From Gp6-AA40 sp963723495 (lineage in GTDB: Bacteria > Acidobacteriota > Vicinamibacteria > Vicinamibacterales > UBA2999), in the NCBI GenBank assembly GCA_963723495.1, contig CAVRQR010000008.1:124001-188000 (forward strand): a DNA stretch of 64,000 nt. Reading direction: 5' to 3'. Positions within the stretch are counted from its first letter, which is position 1. Each line of letters begins with the position of its first letter. The notes beneath the pieces are model-generated. The model worked only from the letters and a program-made list of their open reading frames with translations. It had not been told where the DNA came from and did no database searches. Both the position numbers and the translations under genes were made by a program. Shown here one piece after another: positions 15,030-25,232 of the stretch.

Positions 15030-17713
15030 CGTCTCCCGTGGCAATTGTCGGTCGGTGGATCCGGCGGCTCGGTTACCTGCTGCGACGACGTGCCGTCGAC
15101 GACGAGTTACGCCGTGAGATGGAGGCGCATCGCGCGCTGATGGAGGAGCCGCCGGCCTTCGGCAACACGTTGCGCCTGCGGGAGGAAGCTCGGGATGCCT
15201 GGGGATGGGGATGGTTTGACGACCTGGTGCACGACTCGCGCCTCGCGGTGCGAACGTTGTGGCACACGCCTGGGTTCACCATCACCGCGATCGTCACGTT
15301 AGCGCTCGGCATCGGCGCGAACATCGGCATGTTCAGCCTCGTGAACAGCCTGTTATTGCGTCCGCTGTACGAGCGACCACACGAAGTGGTTGCCGTCTAT
15401 GGCCGCAACACCTCTCCTTCCGGAGGGTTTCGAGGCATTTCCTATCCGAACTACGTCGACCTCCAGCAAGGCACGGCCGACATCTTCGAAGACCTCGCGG
15501 CCTTCTCCACGGTGTTCATCGGTCTGGACGTGGGCGAGGGCGCGCGGCGCACGCTGGCCTCGGCGGTGACGGCCAACTACTTCCCGATCTTCGAGCTGCC
15601 GATGGCTCTGGGGCGCACGTTTACCCCTGATGAAGCACGGCTCGGCGTCGACTTCCGCGTCGCGATCATCAGCTATCCACTGTGGCAGCAACGTGGCGCT
15701 GACCCGAACATTGTCGGCCGGACGGTGCGAGTCAACGGCGAGCCGTTCACGGTTGTCGGAGTGGCGCCGGAAGGATTCACTGGGACGAGCATCCCTGGAC
15801 CGGATGTGTGGCTGCCCCTTGGCGTGCACGACGCGATCAGCGCGGTAAGCGGTGCCACCGTGCAGCAACTGAAGACGCGAGATGCGCACGAGCTGAGCGT
15901 GATCGGTCGGCTTCGATCGGGTATCTCGGTCGAGACCGGCGCGCCGCTACTGACCACTGTATCCCGTCGACTCGAGCAGACGTTTCCCGTGGAGAACTCC
16001 GGCTACACCCTCCAGATGTCGGTGCCCTCACGCCTCGCGTTCATGCCAGGACCCGGCGGCGGAGCGATGATGACGAGCATTGCCCTGTTCCTGATGGTCA
16101 TGCCGGCGATCGTCTTACTCGTGTCATGCCTCAACCTCGCCGATCTCCTGCTGGCGCGAGGACAGACACGCCGGCACGAACTCGCCATCAGGGCGTCGCT
16201 CGGCGGCGGTCGAGGGCGGCTCGTCCGGCAACTGCTCACCGAAGGTCTGATCCTGGCGCTCGTTGGAGGCGCTGTGGGATTGATGTTGTCTACGTGGGCC
16301 TCTGGCGCGTTGCTGGCATCGATCCGGCCGGTGCTGCCTGTTGGCCTGAGTCTTCCCGAGCTCGATCTCGACTGGCGAGTGCTCCTCGGAACGATGGGAG
16401 TCAGTCTGGCGGCATCGTTGGTGTTCGGCGCGTGGCCGGCCTGGGACTTGACCGGTCGCGCCGTCGTCACTGACCTCAAACGCCGTGTCGGCGAAGATGG
16501 CCATCGTCCGCGCGGGATCCGGATTGGCAACGCCCTGGTGATCGGCCAGGTGGCCTTGTCGCTTCTTCTGCTTGCGTCTGGTGGACTGTTTCTGGGGAGC
16601 GCCGTCTCGGCCGCGACAGCGGACCCTGGCTTTCGCCTCGACGATGGGCTGCTGGTAGAGGTCGATCCGAGCCTGGCCGGATACGACGAAACGCGAGGGA
16701 GACAGTTCCATCTCGCGCTGGTGGATCGGCTGCGAACCATTCCGGGCGTGGAAACCGTCACGATCGGATCCAGCCTTCCCTTTACGTCATTTGGTGACAG
16801 TCGCAACGTCGCCCCCGCTGGTGTTGCCACGGATCGAGCGAGCGCTGTTGACGCGGTATTCACCGTTGTCGGTCGCGACTTCGCTCGTGCTCTCGGGCTT
16901 CCGATGCTGGGTGGTCGCGACTTCATCGACGCCGAACTCACCCCCGGCACCTCGGAGCACGTCGCGATCGTCGACGACGCGCTCGCACGGCGGTTGTGGC
17001 CGGGCGAGAGCGCGCTGGGCCGGTTGATTCAATTCGTCGAGGAAGAGGGACCGGTCTCCGGTCGTCCCATGCGCGTAGTCGGCATCGTCCCAGCCGTGAA
17101 GCACTCGCTCAGTAACCCCATCCCCTTTCCGCACGTGTACGTGCCGCTTGGACAGCACTACGAGAGTGCGATGACGCTGCAGCTTCGAGTGGCCGATGAG
17201 ACTGAAGGAACTATGCTGGCATCGATCGCCCGCGTCGTCCGGAGCGTGGACGAGCGCGTGCCGATCCTCCGCCTCTCGACGTGGCGAGATCACCTCGATT
17301 CGAGCCTGGACGTCTGGCTCTATCGAGCCGGCGCCAGGGTGTTTTCCGGATTCGGAGCGGTCGCGTTGCTCCTTGCGGTCATCGGTGTCTACGGCGTCAA
17401 GTCGTACGTCGTCTCGCGACGGACGCGGGAGTTCGGCATTCGGATCGCGACCGGCGCGCATCCCCGTGTCCTGCTGTTTCAGTTGCTGCGAGAGGGTGGC
17501 CGCATCACGCTGATCGGGATTGGGATCGGCCTGGTTCTGGCCGTTGGCGCCGGACGGCTCCTCCAAGGTTTCCTGTACGGAGTGAACAGCGTCGAGCCAG
17601 TAGTGCTGATAACAGCCCCGCTCATTCTGCTCGCCGCGTCGCTCCTCGCCTCGTTGATTCCGGCACTTCGCGCAACAAGAGTCGATCCGACCGTCGCGTT
17701 GCGCTCCGAGTAA
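15023..17713 (+). CDS. ADOP-type ABC permease (MacB/FtsX duplicated permease)
   Basis: An 896-residue, intact acidobacterial duplicated orphan permease. Residues 1-70 form the permease prefix region (RRRAVDDELRREMEAH). The first FtsX/MacB unit has a membrane helix near 92-115, a large periplasmic MacB_PCD domain to about 350, and three helices to about 480. The second unit repeats the pattern (helix near 505, periplasmic domain, helices from about 775 to the end). The repeat of PTVALRSE-type endings is typical. No ATPase gene is adjacent, which is usual for this orphan family. The cargo is unknown; macrolide or lipoprotein export is known for relatives. Confidence 0.92.
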   Translation: MPTSPVAIVGRWIRRLGYLLRRRAVDDELRREMEAHRALMEEPPAFGNTLRLREEARDAWGWGWFDDLVHDSRLAVRTLWHTPGFTITAIVTLALGIGANIGMFSLVNSLLLRPLYERPHEVVAVYGRNTSPSGGFRGISYPNYVDLQQGTADIFEDLAAFSTVFIGLDVGEGARRTLASAVTANYFPIFELPMALGRTFTPDEARLGVDFRVAIISYPLWQQRGADPNIVGRTVRVNGEPFTVVGVAPEGFTGTSIPGPDVWLPLGVHDAISAVSGATVQQLKTRDAHELSVIGRLRSGISVETGAPLLTTVSRRLEQTFPVENSGYTLQMSVPSRLAFMPGPGGGAMMTSIALFLMVMPAIVLLVSCLNLADLLLARGQTRRHELAIRASLGGGRGRLVRQLLTEGLILALVGGAVGLMLSTWASGALLASIRPVLPVGLSLPELDLDWRVLLGTMGVSLAASLVFGAWPAWDLTGRAVVTDLKRRVGEDGHRPRGIRIGNALVIGQVALSLLLLASGGLFLGSAVSAATADPGFRLDDGLLVEVDPSLAGYDETRGRQFHLALVDRLRTIPGVETVTIGSSLPFTSFGDSRNVAPAGVATDRASAVDAVFTVVGRDFARALGLPMLGGRDFIDAELTPGTSEHVAIVDDALARRLWPGESALGRLIQFVEEEGPVSGRPMRVVGIVPAVKHSLSNPIPFPHVYVPLGQHYESAMTLQLRVADETEGTMLASIARVVRSVDERVPILRLSTWRDHLDSSLDVWLYRAGARVFSGFGAVALLLAVIGVYGVKSYVVSRRTREFGIRIATGAHPRVLLFQLLREGGRITLIGIGIGLVLAVGAGRLLQGFLYGVNSVEPVVLITAPLILLAASLLASLIPALRATRVDPTVALRSE

Positions 17714-17717
17714 CGAG

Positions 17718-18188
17718 TCAGCCTGTCGTCATCGCACGCCGGCTCACTCGCCATCTGCGCGGCCACCACGCCCAGCACAGCGCCACGACGAGCACAGCCC
17801 CGAGAGGGCGCCATGCGGGCCTCGCGAACACGATGGCGCCATTGACGATCATCGTCAGCACGAACGCCCGCCACGCCCAGTGGCGCCATGACCACGCCAC
17901 GAGCAGCCACAGCGCCAGGAAGGCATAGTTCACGTAAATGCTGCCCCGCCAGGCGAATCCATAAATCTGGGCACTCTGCGCGGCCGTCGCGGTCACGGCG
18001 AGCTCGTGATCCCAGCCATAACGGCCCGCGAATGCGATCGCGGCGTGAATGATGGCGAGCAGCGCGCCGGTTACGAAGGCGGGACGGGCCCAGCGCGGCG
18101 GACGACCGTCGGTCGCGAGCGGGCCCTTACCGGCCTCGGCGATCACAAAGAGCGCCAGCGCCACCCAGATCGTCAGAAACAACAACAT
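17718..18188 (-). CDS. Small multi-pass membrane protein
   Basis: About 156 residues from the ATG at 18188. It has four hydrophobic segments: residues 1-20, 37-57, 82-104 and 108-130. The tail is Trp/Arg-rich and cytoplasmic by charge. It converges with the ADOP gene, with four bases between the stop codons. It is divergent from the PH-domain gene at 18264, with about 75 bases between the starts. The family is not recognised. Confidence 0.65.
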   Translation of the reverse strand: MLLFLTIWVALALFVIAEAGKGPLATDGRPPRWARPAFVTGALLAIIHAAIAFAGRYGWDHELAVTATAAQSAQIYGFAWRGSIYVNYAFLALWLLVAWSWRHWAWRAFVLTMIVNGAIVFARPAWRPLGAVLVVALCWAWWPRRWRVSRRAMTTG

Positions 18189-18263
18189 GAACAAATGCTA
18201 TGTTGCCAATGACGACGGAACAGACAGTTCCGGCTGAACGTCATTCCGGTACGTATTCGCAGG

Positions 18264-18779
18264 ATGGATCAGACCACAGTTGAGACGGTCGCGGACGGGA
18301 TCGAGCGCCAGCTCGATCCCAGATGGATTCCTTGTCAGCGTCTCATCGCCTTGATCCCGACGTTTATTGTCGCGGGAGCGTCGTTTCTGTTCGTGTTGTT
18401 CGTCTGGGCCAGCAGCGGCATTCTGCTGCTCGGACTCCTGCTGCTGCCGGTGTGGGTGGTGTTGATGGCGGCATTCGTCTGGCAGCTGCAACGTTGGCCC
18501 GCCGTTGCCTACAAGTTTTCCTCATACCGGATCGATGAAGCCGGCATCCAAATCCGGCAAGGCGTCTACTGGCGGACGATCACCAACGTGCCGCGGTCGC
18601 GGGTGCAGCATACCGACGTGTCGCAAGGTCCGATCGAACGCCGTTTCGGCCTTGGCACGCTGGTGATTTACACCGCCGGGACCGCGCACTCCAAAGTGAG
18701 TCTGTCCGGGCTCGACTTCAACGTCGCGCGCCGCATTCGAGCGCATCTCCTGCCGGATGATCAGACCGATGCCATCTGA
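18264..18779 (+). CDS. Bacterial PH-domain membrane protein, YdbS-like
   Basis: 171 residues. Two transmembrane helices (about 28-52 and 55-78) are followed by one bPH2 domain (about 85-165) with the conserved sequence YRIDEAGIQIRQGVYWR and RSRVQHTDVSQGPIERRFGLGTL. In Bacillus, YdbS acts with YdbT; the pair helps protect against certain bacteriocins, though a general role is unclear. The next gene overlaps its end by 23 bases and is the YdbT-like partner. Confidence 0.85.
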   Translation: MDQTTVETVADGIERQLDPRWIPCQRLIALIPTFIVAGASFLFVLFVWASSGILLLGLLLLPVWVVLMAAFVWQLQRWPAVAYKFSSYRIDEAGIQIRQGVYWRTITNVPRSRVQHTDVSQGPIERRFGLGTLVIYTAGTAHSKVSLSGLDFNVARRIRAHLLPDDQTDAI

Positions 18780-20376
18780 ACATCGTCTTCATCCTTCGTC
18801 GATCCTCTTTGCCCTCGCAGGAAGCCTCAAGGCGTTCGCGCTCCCGGCACTCCTGGTGCTCGTGACGAGCGGGCGGTCGTCTCCGGAACCTGAAATCGGG
18901 CCACCGGGGCGGGGACCGGCGGCTTGGATGAACCGCTGGATGCCCGGGGATTTCGAGATCGCCAACTGGCAATTCTGGCTGCTCCTCTTCCTCATACCGG
19001 CCACCATCGCGGCGATCGTGCGCTATCTCTCCTTCCGCCTGCGCTACGAAGGGACGGAACTCGTCATCAGGTCCGGCATCTTCTTCCGTAACGAACGTCA
19101 CGTGCCGTACGCCCGTATCCAGAACCTCGATGCGGTCAGAAACGTCGTGCATCGTCTGCTCGGCGTCACGGAGGTTCGCGTCGAGACGGGTGGTGGCCAG
19201 GCGCCTGAGGCGACGATCAGCGTCCTCCACGAAACGGTCTTCGAGGAGATGCGACGCCGCATCTTCGAGGGCCGTGCGGCGATCGCTGGAACCGGCGCGC
19301 CGGACGTTGACGAGGCGGCGCGCGACGAGCCGGCCCTCGAGTCGCGAACACTGCTCTATCTGCCGCTGCGCGAGCTCTTTCTCCACGGTGTCCTCGAGAA
19401 CCGCGGCATGCTGCTCGTCGCCGCGGGATACGGCCTGCTCTGGGAGGCCGGGCTGTTCCGGGCCGTCTGGGATCGAGTTGCCAACGGATGGTACGGGCCG
19501 GGACTCGTGCGCGACACTTTCCGCCGGGTCGCGATTGGCGAACCGTTGCCATGGGGACAAATCGCTGTCCTGCTCGTTGGCATCGTGGGCCTGCTCGTGC
19601 TGGTTCGTGTTCTCTCGATGATCTGGTCCGGCCTTCGTTTGTACGAGTTCAGGCTCTCACGCGTCGGTGAAGACCTGCGCACGGAGTACGGTCTGCTGAC
19701 GCGCGTGACGGCGACCATCCCGCTGCGACGCGTCCAGACGGTCACGATCCGTCAGACACCACTGCAGCGTCTCCTACATCGGCAATCGGTGAAAGTCGAA
19801 ACAGCGGGCGGCGAGGGCGCTCCGGAGGATGGACCGAAGCGGCCGCGCGAGTGGCTGGCACCGATCATCCGAACGTCAGCGGTACCTGCACTCGTGCGCG
19901 AGGTGCTTCCCGGTTTCGCGATCGACGCGCTCGACTGGCAGCCGCTGCATGCGCGTGCGTTTCGGCGAGCGGTGAAGCCGGCCTTGTTACTCGCCGCCGC
20001 GATCGCGCTCCCCAATGTCTTCATCTTCGGTTGGCGTGCGTTTCCGGTGGTGCCCGTCGCATTCGCGTGGATGGCACTCGCGACATGGCAGCACGTCCGA
20101 CACATGCGGTGGGCGTCAACCGAAGATGCGGTCGCCTTTCGCAGCGGATGGTTGTGGCAGAACCTCACGATTGCTCCCGTCGTGAAGATCCAAACAGTCG
20201 AGTGCACCGAGTCGCCGTTCGACCGGCGCACGATGATGGCGCGAGTGCGAGTCGATACAGCTGGTGGCCGCGAGCTCGCTCACAGCGTGGCCATTCCCTA
20301 TCTCGCACGCGACACGGCGCGCGCGCTCTACGAGCACCTCTCGACGAAGGCGGCACACACAACGTTCCGCTGGTAG
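18757..20376 (+). CDS. Bacterial PH-domain membrane protein, YdbT-like (three bPH2 domains)
   Basis: 539 residues, with ATG starts at 18757 and 18769. bPH2 domains lie around residues 85-160, 285-365 and 455-530. The motifs RYEGTELVIRSGIFFRNERH, LRTEYGLLTRVTATIPLRRVQ and RWASTEDAVAFRSGWLWQ mark each. Pairs of membrane helices precede each domain. It overlaps the YdbS-like gene, so the two are probably made together as a complex. Confidence 0.85.
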   Translation: MIRPMPSEHRLHPSSILFALAGSLKAFALPALLVLVTSGRSSPEPEIGPPGRGPAAWMNRWMPGDFEIANWQFWLLLFLIPATIAAIVRYLSFRLRYEGTELVIRSGIFFRNERHVPYARIQNLDAVRNVVHRLLGVTEVRVETGGGQAPEATISVLHETVFEEMRRRIFEGRAAIAGTGAPDVDEAARDEPALESRTLLYLPLRELFLHGVLENRGMLLVAAGYGLLWEAGLFRAVWDRVANGWYGPGLVRDTFRRVAIGEPLPWGQIAVLLVGIVGLLVLVRVLSMIWSGLRLYEFRLSRVGEDLRTEYGLLTRVTATIPLRRVQTVTIRQTPLQRLLHRQSVKVETAGGEGAPEDGPKRPREWLAPIIRTSAVPALVREVLPGFAIDALDWQPLHARAFRRAVKPALLLAAAIALPNVFIFGWRAFPVVPVAFAWMALATWQHVRHMRWASTEDAVAFRSGWLWQNLTIAPVVKIQTVECTESPFDRRTMMARVRVDTAGGRELAHSVAIPYLARDTARALYEHLSTKAAHTTFRW

Positions 20377-20432
20377 CCAGTCGAGCGAAGCTCAGCCGGA
20401 CAATTCCCTTGCGCAGTGAAGAACGGCTCAGC

Positions 20433-23007
20433 ATGATGGCTGAGGGCATGCTGCTTCGCCTGCTCCCCCTCGTCCTCGGGCCCGCGATCCTGCTCCCACT
20501 GGCTGTTTATGCCTTCCGGCGCCGCCGAGTTCGAGGCGCGGCCTGGTATTGCGTCCTGCTGGTGGCGATCGCGCTATGGAGTGCGCTCTACGCGTTGGAG
20601 CTCGCCATCCCCGATCCCGATCACAAGATGATCGCGCTCAAGCTCAAATACATCGGCGTGGTCGCGCTGCCGGCGGCATGGCTTGGCTTCGTCCTCGAGT
20701 TCGTCGGCCGCGAGCCGGCGTTTGTTCGACGCGTGGGCCACCGCATGATCGCGATCGCTGTCCTGATGCTGATCGCGGCGTGGACCAACGACTGGCATCA
20801 CCTCTTCTGGGGCCAGATGGCCGTCGATCCGGTGGGCACGCTCTACACGCTCACGGGCCGCGGACCGGGCTTCTGGCTGAACGTCTCCTATACCTACACC
20901 GTGCTCCTCGTCGGCCTGGCGATCCTCGTCGGCCAGGCCATTCAGTCGCCATACCTGTATCGCAAGCGCACGGTGATTCTGGTACTCGCCACCGTGCTGC
21001 CGTGGATCGGCAACCTGATCTTCGTGGCTCGAGCTGAGGGGCCTGGCACGATCGACCTCACGCCGTTTCTGTTTACGTGCACCGCACTGATCTCGGCGGT
21101 GGCCGTCTTCCGCTACCAGGTGCTCGAACCGATCCCGACGCTGCGCGACGCGCGGATTCAGGTGATTGGCGATGGCCTTCTGATCCTGGACCGCTCGCGC
21201 CGCATCGCCGATCTGAATCACGCCGCCGAAACGATCATCGGCCGCGGCCGCGCGAACGCCGCGGGTGAGCCGATCGAGCAGCTGTTGCCAGACTGGCCGT
21301 CACACATTGGTCTCGAGGTGCGGCAGGACCTTACACTCTCCGGTTCGAGTGGTGAACGCATCTATGACGTGCGCATCACCCCGATTCAGGCGCAGGGTGA
21401 ACAGCTCACCGGATACGTCGTGCTGCTTCGCGATGTCACCGAACGGCGGCACGCGGAGGCAGCGCTGCGCGACAGCGAGCTGCGCTATCGCGAGCTCGTC
21501 GAAAATGCGCGCGACCTGATCTGCACGTGCGACCTCGAAGGTCGCATCCTGTCCATCAATCAGGCGGGGCTCGACCTCACCGGTTACACGAGCGATGCGC
21601 TGGTCGGCCGTCCACTCCTTGACCTCGTGGTGCCCGAGTCACGCGAGGCCGCCACCGCCCTCTTCATAGGGACGCAAACCGATCTGCTGTCCAGCAGGAC
21701 CGAGATCGTCTTGATCGGGAGCGGCGGACAACGAGTGGTCCTCGAGCTGGCCTGCTGGTTACAGCGGCGGTCCGGTATCCCGATCGCCGTCCAGGCCATT
21801 GGCCGCGACGTGACCGAACGGCGGCGTCTCGAAGATGAATTGCGACAGGCGCAACGAATGGAGGCGGTGGGTAAGCTGGCCGGTGGCGTCGCGCATGACT
21901 TCAACAACCTGTTGACCGCGATCCTCGGGTTCGCCGCGCTGGCGGAAGCGGAGCAGAAAGAGGGCTCGCCGCTGCATGACTATCTCGCCCAGATTCGACG
22001 GTCAGGCGAACAAGCGGCGGCGCTCACCCGGCAACTGCTGGCGTTTGGCCGCCGGCAAATGCTTTCCCCGGTCGATCTCGATCTGAATCACGTCGTCGAC
22101 GATACGCAGAAGATGCTGCGACGCCTCATCGGCGAGGACGTCGAGCTCATCGTGCAACTCGCGCGCGATCTCAGCCCGGTGCGGGCCGATCGGTCGCAGG
22201 TGGAACAGGTGATCGTCAACCTCGCCGTCAACGCACGCGACGCGATGCCTCGTGGTGGACAGCTCACGATCCGTACCGAGAATGTCGTGGTGGAGGCGAA
22301 ACCGTCCACCACAGTGCCAGGCACCGCGGCCGGCAACTATGCCGCGCTGATTGTCGAGGACACCGGGGAAGGTATCCACCCGTCCGTGCTCGGTCGCATC
22401 TTCGAGCCCTTCTTCACGACGAAAGCGTTCGGCCGCGGCAGCGGACTGGGTCTCGCGACGGTCTACGGGGTCGTCAAGCAGAGCAAGGGCGACATCCAGG
22501 TGCGTAGCGTTCCCGGGGAGGGGACGACGTTCACCGTGACTGTTGCCGGCGGTGACACGCACGGTCACATCCACGGAAACATTCACGGAACGGAAGCACG
22601 ATGCCGAAACGGCGGCGGTGATGCCCAACGTCGGGAGCGTGCTCATCGTGGAAGACGACATCGGAGTACGGAAGTTCACGGCGAAGGTGCTGCGCGATGC
22701 TGGATGGACCGCACTCGAAGCGGACGATCCAGCCGGCGCGATGGCAATCGCCTCCTGTCAGTCACAGCCGATCGATCTGTTGCTGACGGATGTCGTGCTT
22801 CCAGGCATCAATGGGAGCGAACTCGCGCGCCGCATCTGCGCTCTGAGACCCGGACTTCGCGTCCTGTTCATGTCGGGCTATGCGCCAGAGGAGATCGTGG
22901 CGAGCGGCGCGCTGCCGATGGGCGAGCATCTGATACGCAAGCCGTTCACACCCTCCGTGCTTCGCCAGCGCGTGGCACAGATGCTGAGAACGACCATAGA
23001 GCTCTGA
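20433..23007 (+). CDS. Hybrid histidine kinase with 7TM sensor, PAS domains and receiver (one-base frameshift)
   Basis: The start is the ATG at 20433 (MMAEGMLLRLL). Residues 1-210 form the N-terminal seven-helix sensor region of the 7TM histidine kinase family. Two PAS domains follow (about 225-340 and 345-470). The HisKA H-box is GGVAHDFNNLLTAILG, and the ATPase domain has NLAVNARDAM, DTGEGI and GSGLGLATVYGVVKQ. The frame breaks at 22542, where one extra G separates FTVT from LPAV. Beyond it the other frame gives a receiver domain (VLIVEDD, LLLTDVVLPG with phospho-acceptor Asp, and a Lys in IRKPF) ending at 23007. The junction FTVT-LPAV restores a normal kinase end, so this is one gene. A separate receiver gene starting at 22543 is less likely. 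Confidence 0.85.
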
Positions 23008-23104
23008 GATCCCTTGTGACCGGCATCCCAATAGATGCCGTCGGCCGGATGCGCCGAGTAAATTGGCGCGGCGGCGGACACCGGCTTTCGACAGAAGGTT
23101 TGCC

Positions 23105-23526
23105 ATGCAGATAACCATAAATCTGGGCTTCAAGGGGCAGTGTGAGGCGGCGTTCAAGTTCTACGAGCAGTGCCTGGGTGCCGAGCCTGGCCCGATTTGC
23201 GGTACGCCGGCTCCGATGGCCAACAACGTGCCCGCGGGCTGGCAGGACAAGATCATGCACGGCAGTGTGAAGCTCGGTGACCTGGTCCTGATGGGCGGCG
23301 ACGTGGCGCCCGAACAATACGAGAGCCTAAGGGCTTTGCGCTCTCGATTCAGATCACGAGCATCGATGATGCCGAGCGCGTCTTTCGCGAGCTTGCTCGT
23401 GACGGCCGGATCGTGATGCCGCTCGAGAAAACATTCTGGGCGGAGCGCTTCGGCCAGCTTGTTGATCGCTTCGGCGTCCCGTGGCTGATTAACTGCGAGA
23501 GTCCCGGAGAGCCTCAGCACGCCTGA
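23105..23526 (+). CDS. VOC/glyoxalase-like protein, PhnB type (one-base frameshift)
   Basis: The start is the ATG at 23105 (MQITINLGFKGQCEAAFKFY). Residues like FYEQCLGAEP and LVLMGGDVAP are typical of PhnB-like VOC proteins. A C is missing at 23326-23327: the assembled frame stops at 23416, while the shifted frame continues as PKGFALSIQITSIDDAER and FGVPWLINCESP to a TGA at 23524. The joined protein is about 140 residues, normal for the family. Ligand and reaction are unknown. Confidence 0.75.
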
Positions 23527-23894
23527 CCCTGCGCTCGTCTGCTAGCGACCGTGGTGTATCGAGGGACGGAACCGTCGCGAGGGACGGGCGGCGATCACGA
23601 GGAGCAGCGATGAGTGAGCAGACGCGCTCCTGAACCGAAGGTGTTGCCTCAGGGGTTTGAGCTGCCGCCGAACTCGCAGTTGATTAGGAGGATCAGTCCT
23701 ATCGCACGCAGACGGAAGCAGCCAGTACATGCTCTTCATTCCGGAATCGTATGTACTCGCCCATGAACGACCGATGAACTCGTCCGGCATCTTGCGCCCA
23801 GCACAGCTTTGTCATCGTGCGTTCATGAAGACGCTGGAATCATGAGCGGCAGGTGCGGTGTGCCTTACGCCGCTCAAGGAGGCGGCGCAGGCAG
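23527..23894. other. Intergenic region, no gene recognised
   Basis: About 370 bases between the VOC gene and the efflux operon. Short fragments in several frames (for example one reading QGFELPPNSQLIRRI) have no start, ribosome site or recognisable family. The promoter of the efflux operon should lie here, but no clear promoter or operator could be picked out. Confidence 0.4.
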
Positions 23895-25220
23895 ATGATT
23901 ACAGCGCGTCCGGTCTTATGCGTCGTCGCGACAATCGTGGTGGCCCTCAACCTGGGATGCGCATCCACGAACGGTGCTCCCACGCAGCCTGACCTGGATG
24001 GGGCGATTCGCGCACGCACCGCGGCAATGGGTATCCGTCTCGAGCGGCAAGAGCCACTGCCTCCCGATGTCGACCTGACCGACGGCCTCACGCAGGAAGA
24101 GGCAGTCGCTGTTGCGCTCTGGAACAGCCCGTCCTTCCAGGCCACGCTCACTGATCTGGGTATTGCCCGCGCCGACCTCGCCACAGCAGGGCTGCTTCGA
24201 AACCCGATCTTCTCGTTGCTCTTCCCGATCGGACCCAAGCAATTGGAGTTCACGCTGCAGTATCCGTTCGAGGTGCTGTGGCAGCGTCCAGCCCGTGTCG
24301 AGGCCGCTCGCTTCAATGCGCAAGCGGTCGGCGAACGGCTCGTCTGGGATGCGCTCTCGCTGGTCGCACAGGTCCGCAGCGCGCACGCCGATGCGGTCAC
24401 CGCTGACCGTCGCCTGGCGCTGGCCACACAGAATGCAGAACTGATACGGCGGCTCGCCGACATTACCGACGCGCGCTTGCGCGCCGGCGATATCAGTGAG
24501 CTCGAAGCACGGGCCCCAAGAAGCGATGCGTCCCGCTCCGAAGTCGTTCGCCGTGCGACAGAGCACGATCGCGATCTGGCGAGGGTCATGCTGGCGGCGC
24601 TGCTCGGTCTCGATCGAGTCCCTGAACAACTCACGCCACAAACATCGGCTGCCTATGATGCCGCGCCGTGCCCGATCGATGACGGGCGCCTCACGGAGGC
24701 ACTGGCGTCGCGGCCCGATGTACGCGCCGCAGAACTCACCATCGAGGCCGCAACCGCGCGCGCACGATGGGAGCGCTCGCGTGTCCTCACCCTCATCGGA
24801 ATCCTCGATACCAACGGACAGGGTGAAAGGTTCGAGATCGGTCCCGGCATCAACACCGACCTGCCGATCTTCGATCGGAATCAGGGTGGAATCGCGCGTG
24901 CCACCGTCGAGATCGAGCGCGCGAGTCGCCTCTACGCCTCGGCTCGCGCACAAGTCATCACTGATGTGCGCTCGGCCGGCGTTCGTGAGACCCAGGCGCA
25001 GCAAGCTCTCGATGCCTGGACCACGGACATCGTCCCGTCGCTCGAGACCGAACAACGCCAGGCCGAGAGCGCCTACAAGGCCGGTGAAATCCCGCTGTTC
25101 AACGTGTTGGACGTCAGTCGCCGACTGGTCGACGGGCGCATGCGACAGCTCGATGCGGAAGCCGACCTCTTTCGCTCGCGCATCGCGCTCGAACGTGCTA
25201 TCGGTCGCTACTGCCGCTAG
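23895..25220 (+). CDS. TolC/CusC-like outer-membrane efflux lipoprotein
   Basis: About 441 residues from the ATG at 23895; another in-frame start 14 codons earlier would add an Arg-rich leader. The signal ends in a lipobox (VALNLGC), so the N-terminal Cys is probably acylated. The body has the two OEP repeats with long Ala/Leu/Glu helices and FEIGPGINTDLPIFDRNQGG, a typical outer-membrane efflux motif. It is first of three genes with the HlyD adaptor and RND pump, and provides the outer-membrane channel. Confidence 0.88.
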   Translation: MITARPVLCVVATIVVALNLGCASTNGAPTQPDLDGAIRARTAAMGIRLERQEPLPPDVDLTDGLTQEEAVAVALWNSPSFQATLTDLGIARADLATAGLLRNPIFSLLFPIGPKQLEFTLQYPFEVLWQRPARVEAARFNAQAVGERLVWDALSLVAQVRSAHADAVTADRRLALATQNAELIRRLADITDARLRAGDISELEARAPRSDASRSEVVRRATEHDRDLARVMLAALLGLDRVPEQLTPQTSAAYDAAPCPIDDGRLTEALASRPDVRAAELTIEAATARARWERSRVLTLIGILDTNGQGERFEIGPGINTDLPIFDRNQGGIARATVEIERASRLYASARAQVITDVRSAGVRETQAQQALDAWTTDIVPSLETEQRQAESAYKAGEIPLFNVLDVSRRLVDGRMRQLDAEADLFRSRIALERAIGRYCR

Positions 25221-25232
25221 ACGAATGTCCTC

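Noticed and set aside
15899..16950. Long minus-strand ORFs inside the ADOP permease
   Set aside because: The plus frame is intact over 896 residues and shows all family features; the antisense frames are Ser/Arg-rich shadows.
22543..23007. Stand-alone response regulator gene starting with TTG at 22543
   Set aside because: Removing one base at 22542 joins FTVT to LPAV, the usual end of the kinase ATPase domain, so a single hybrid kinase is simpler.
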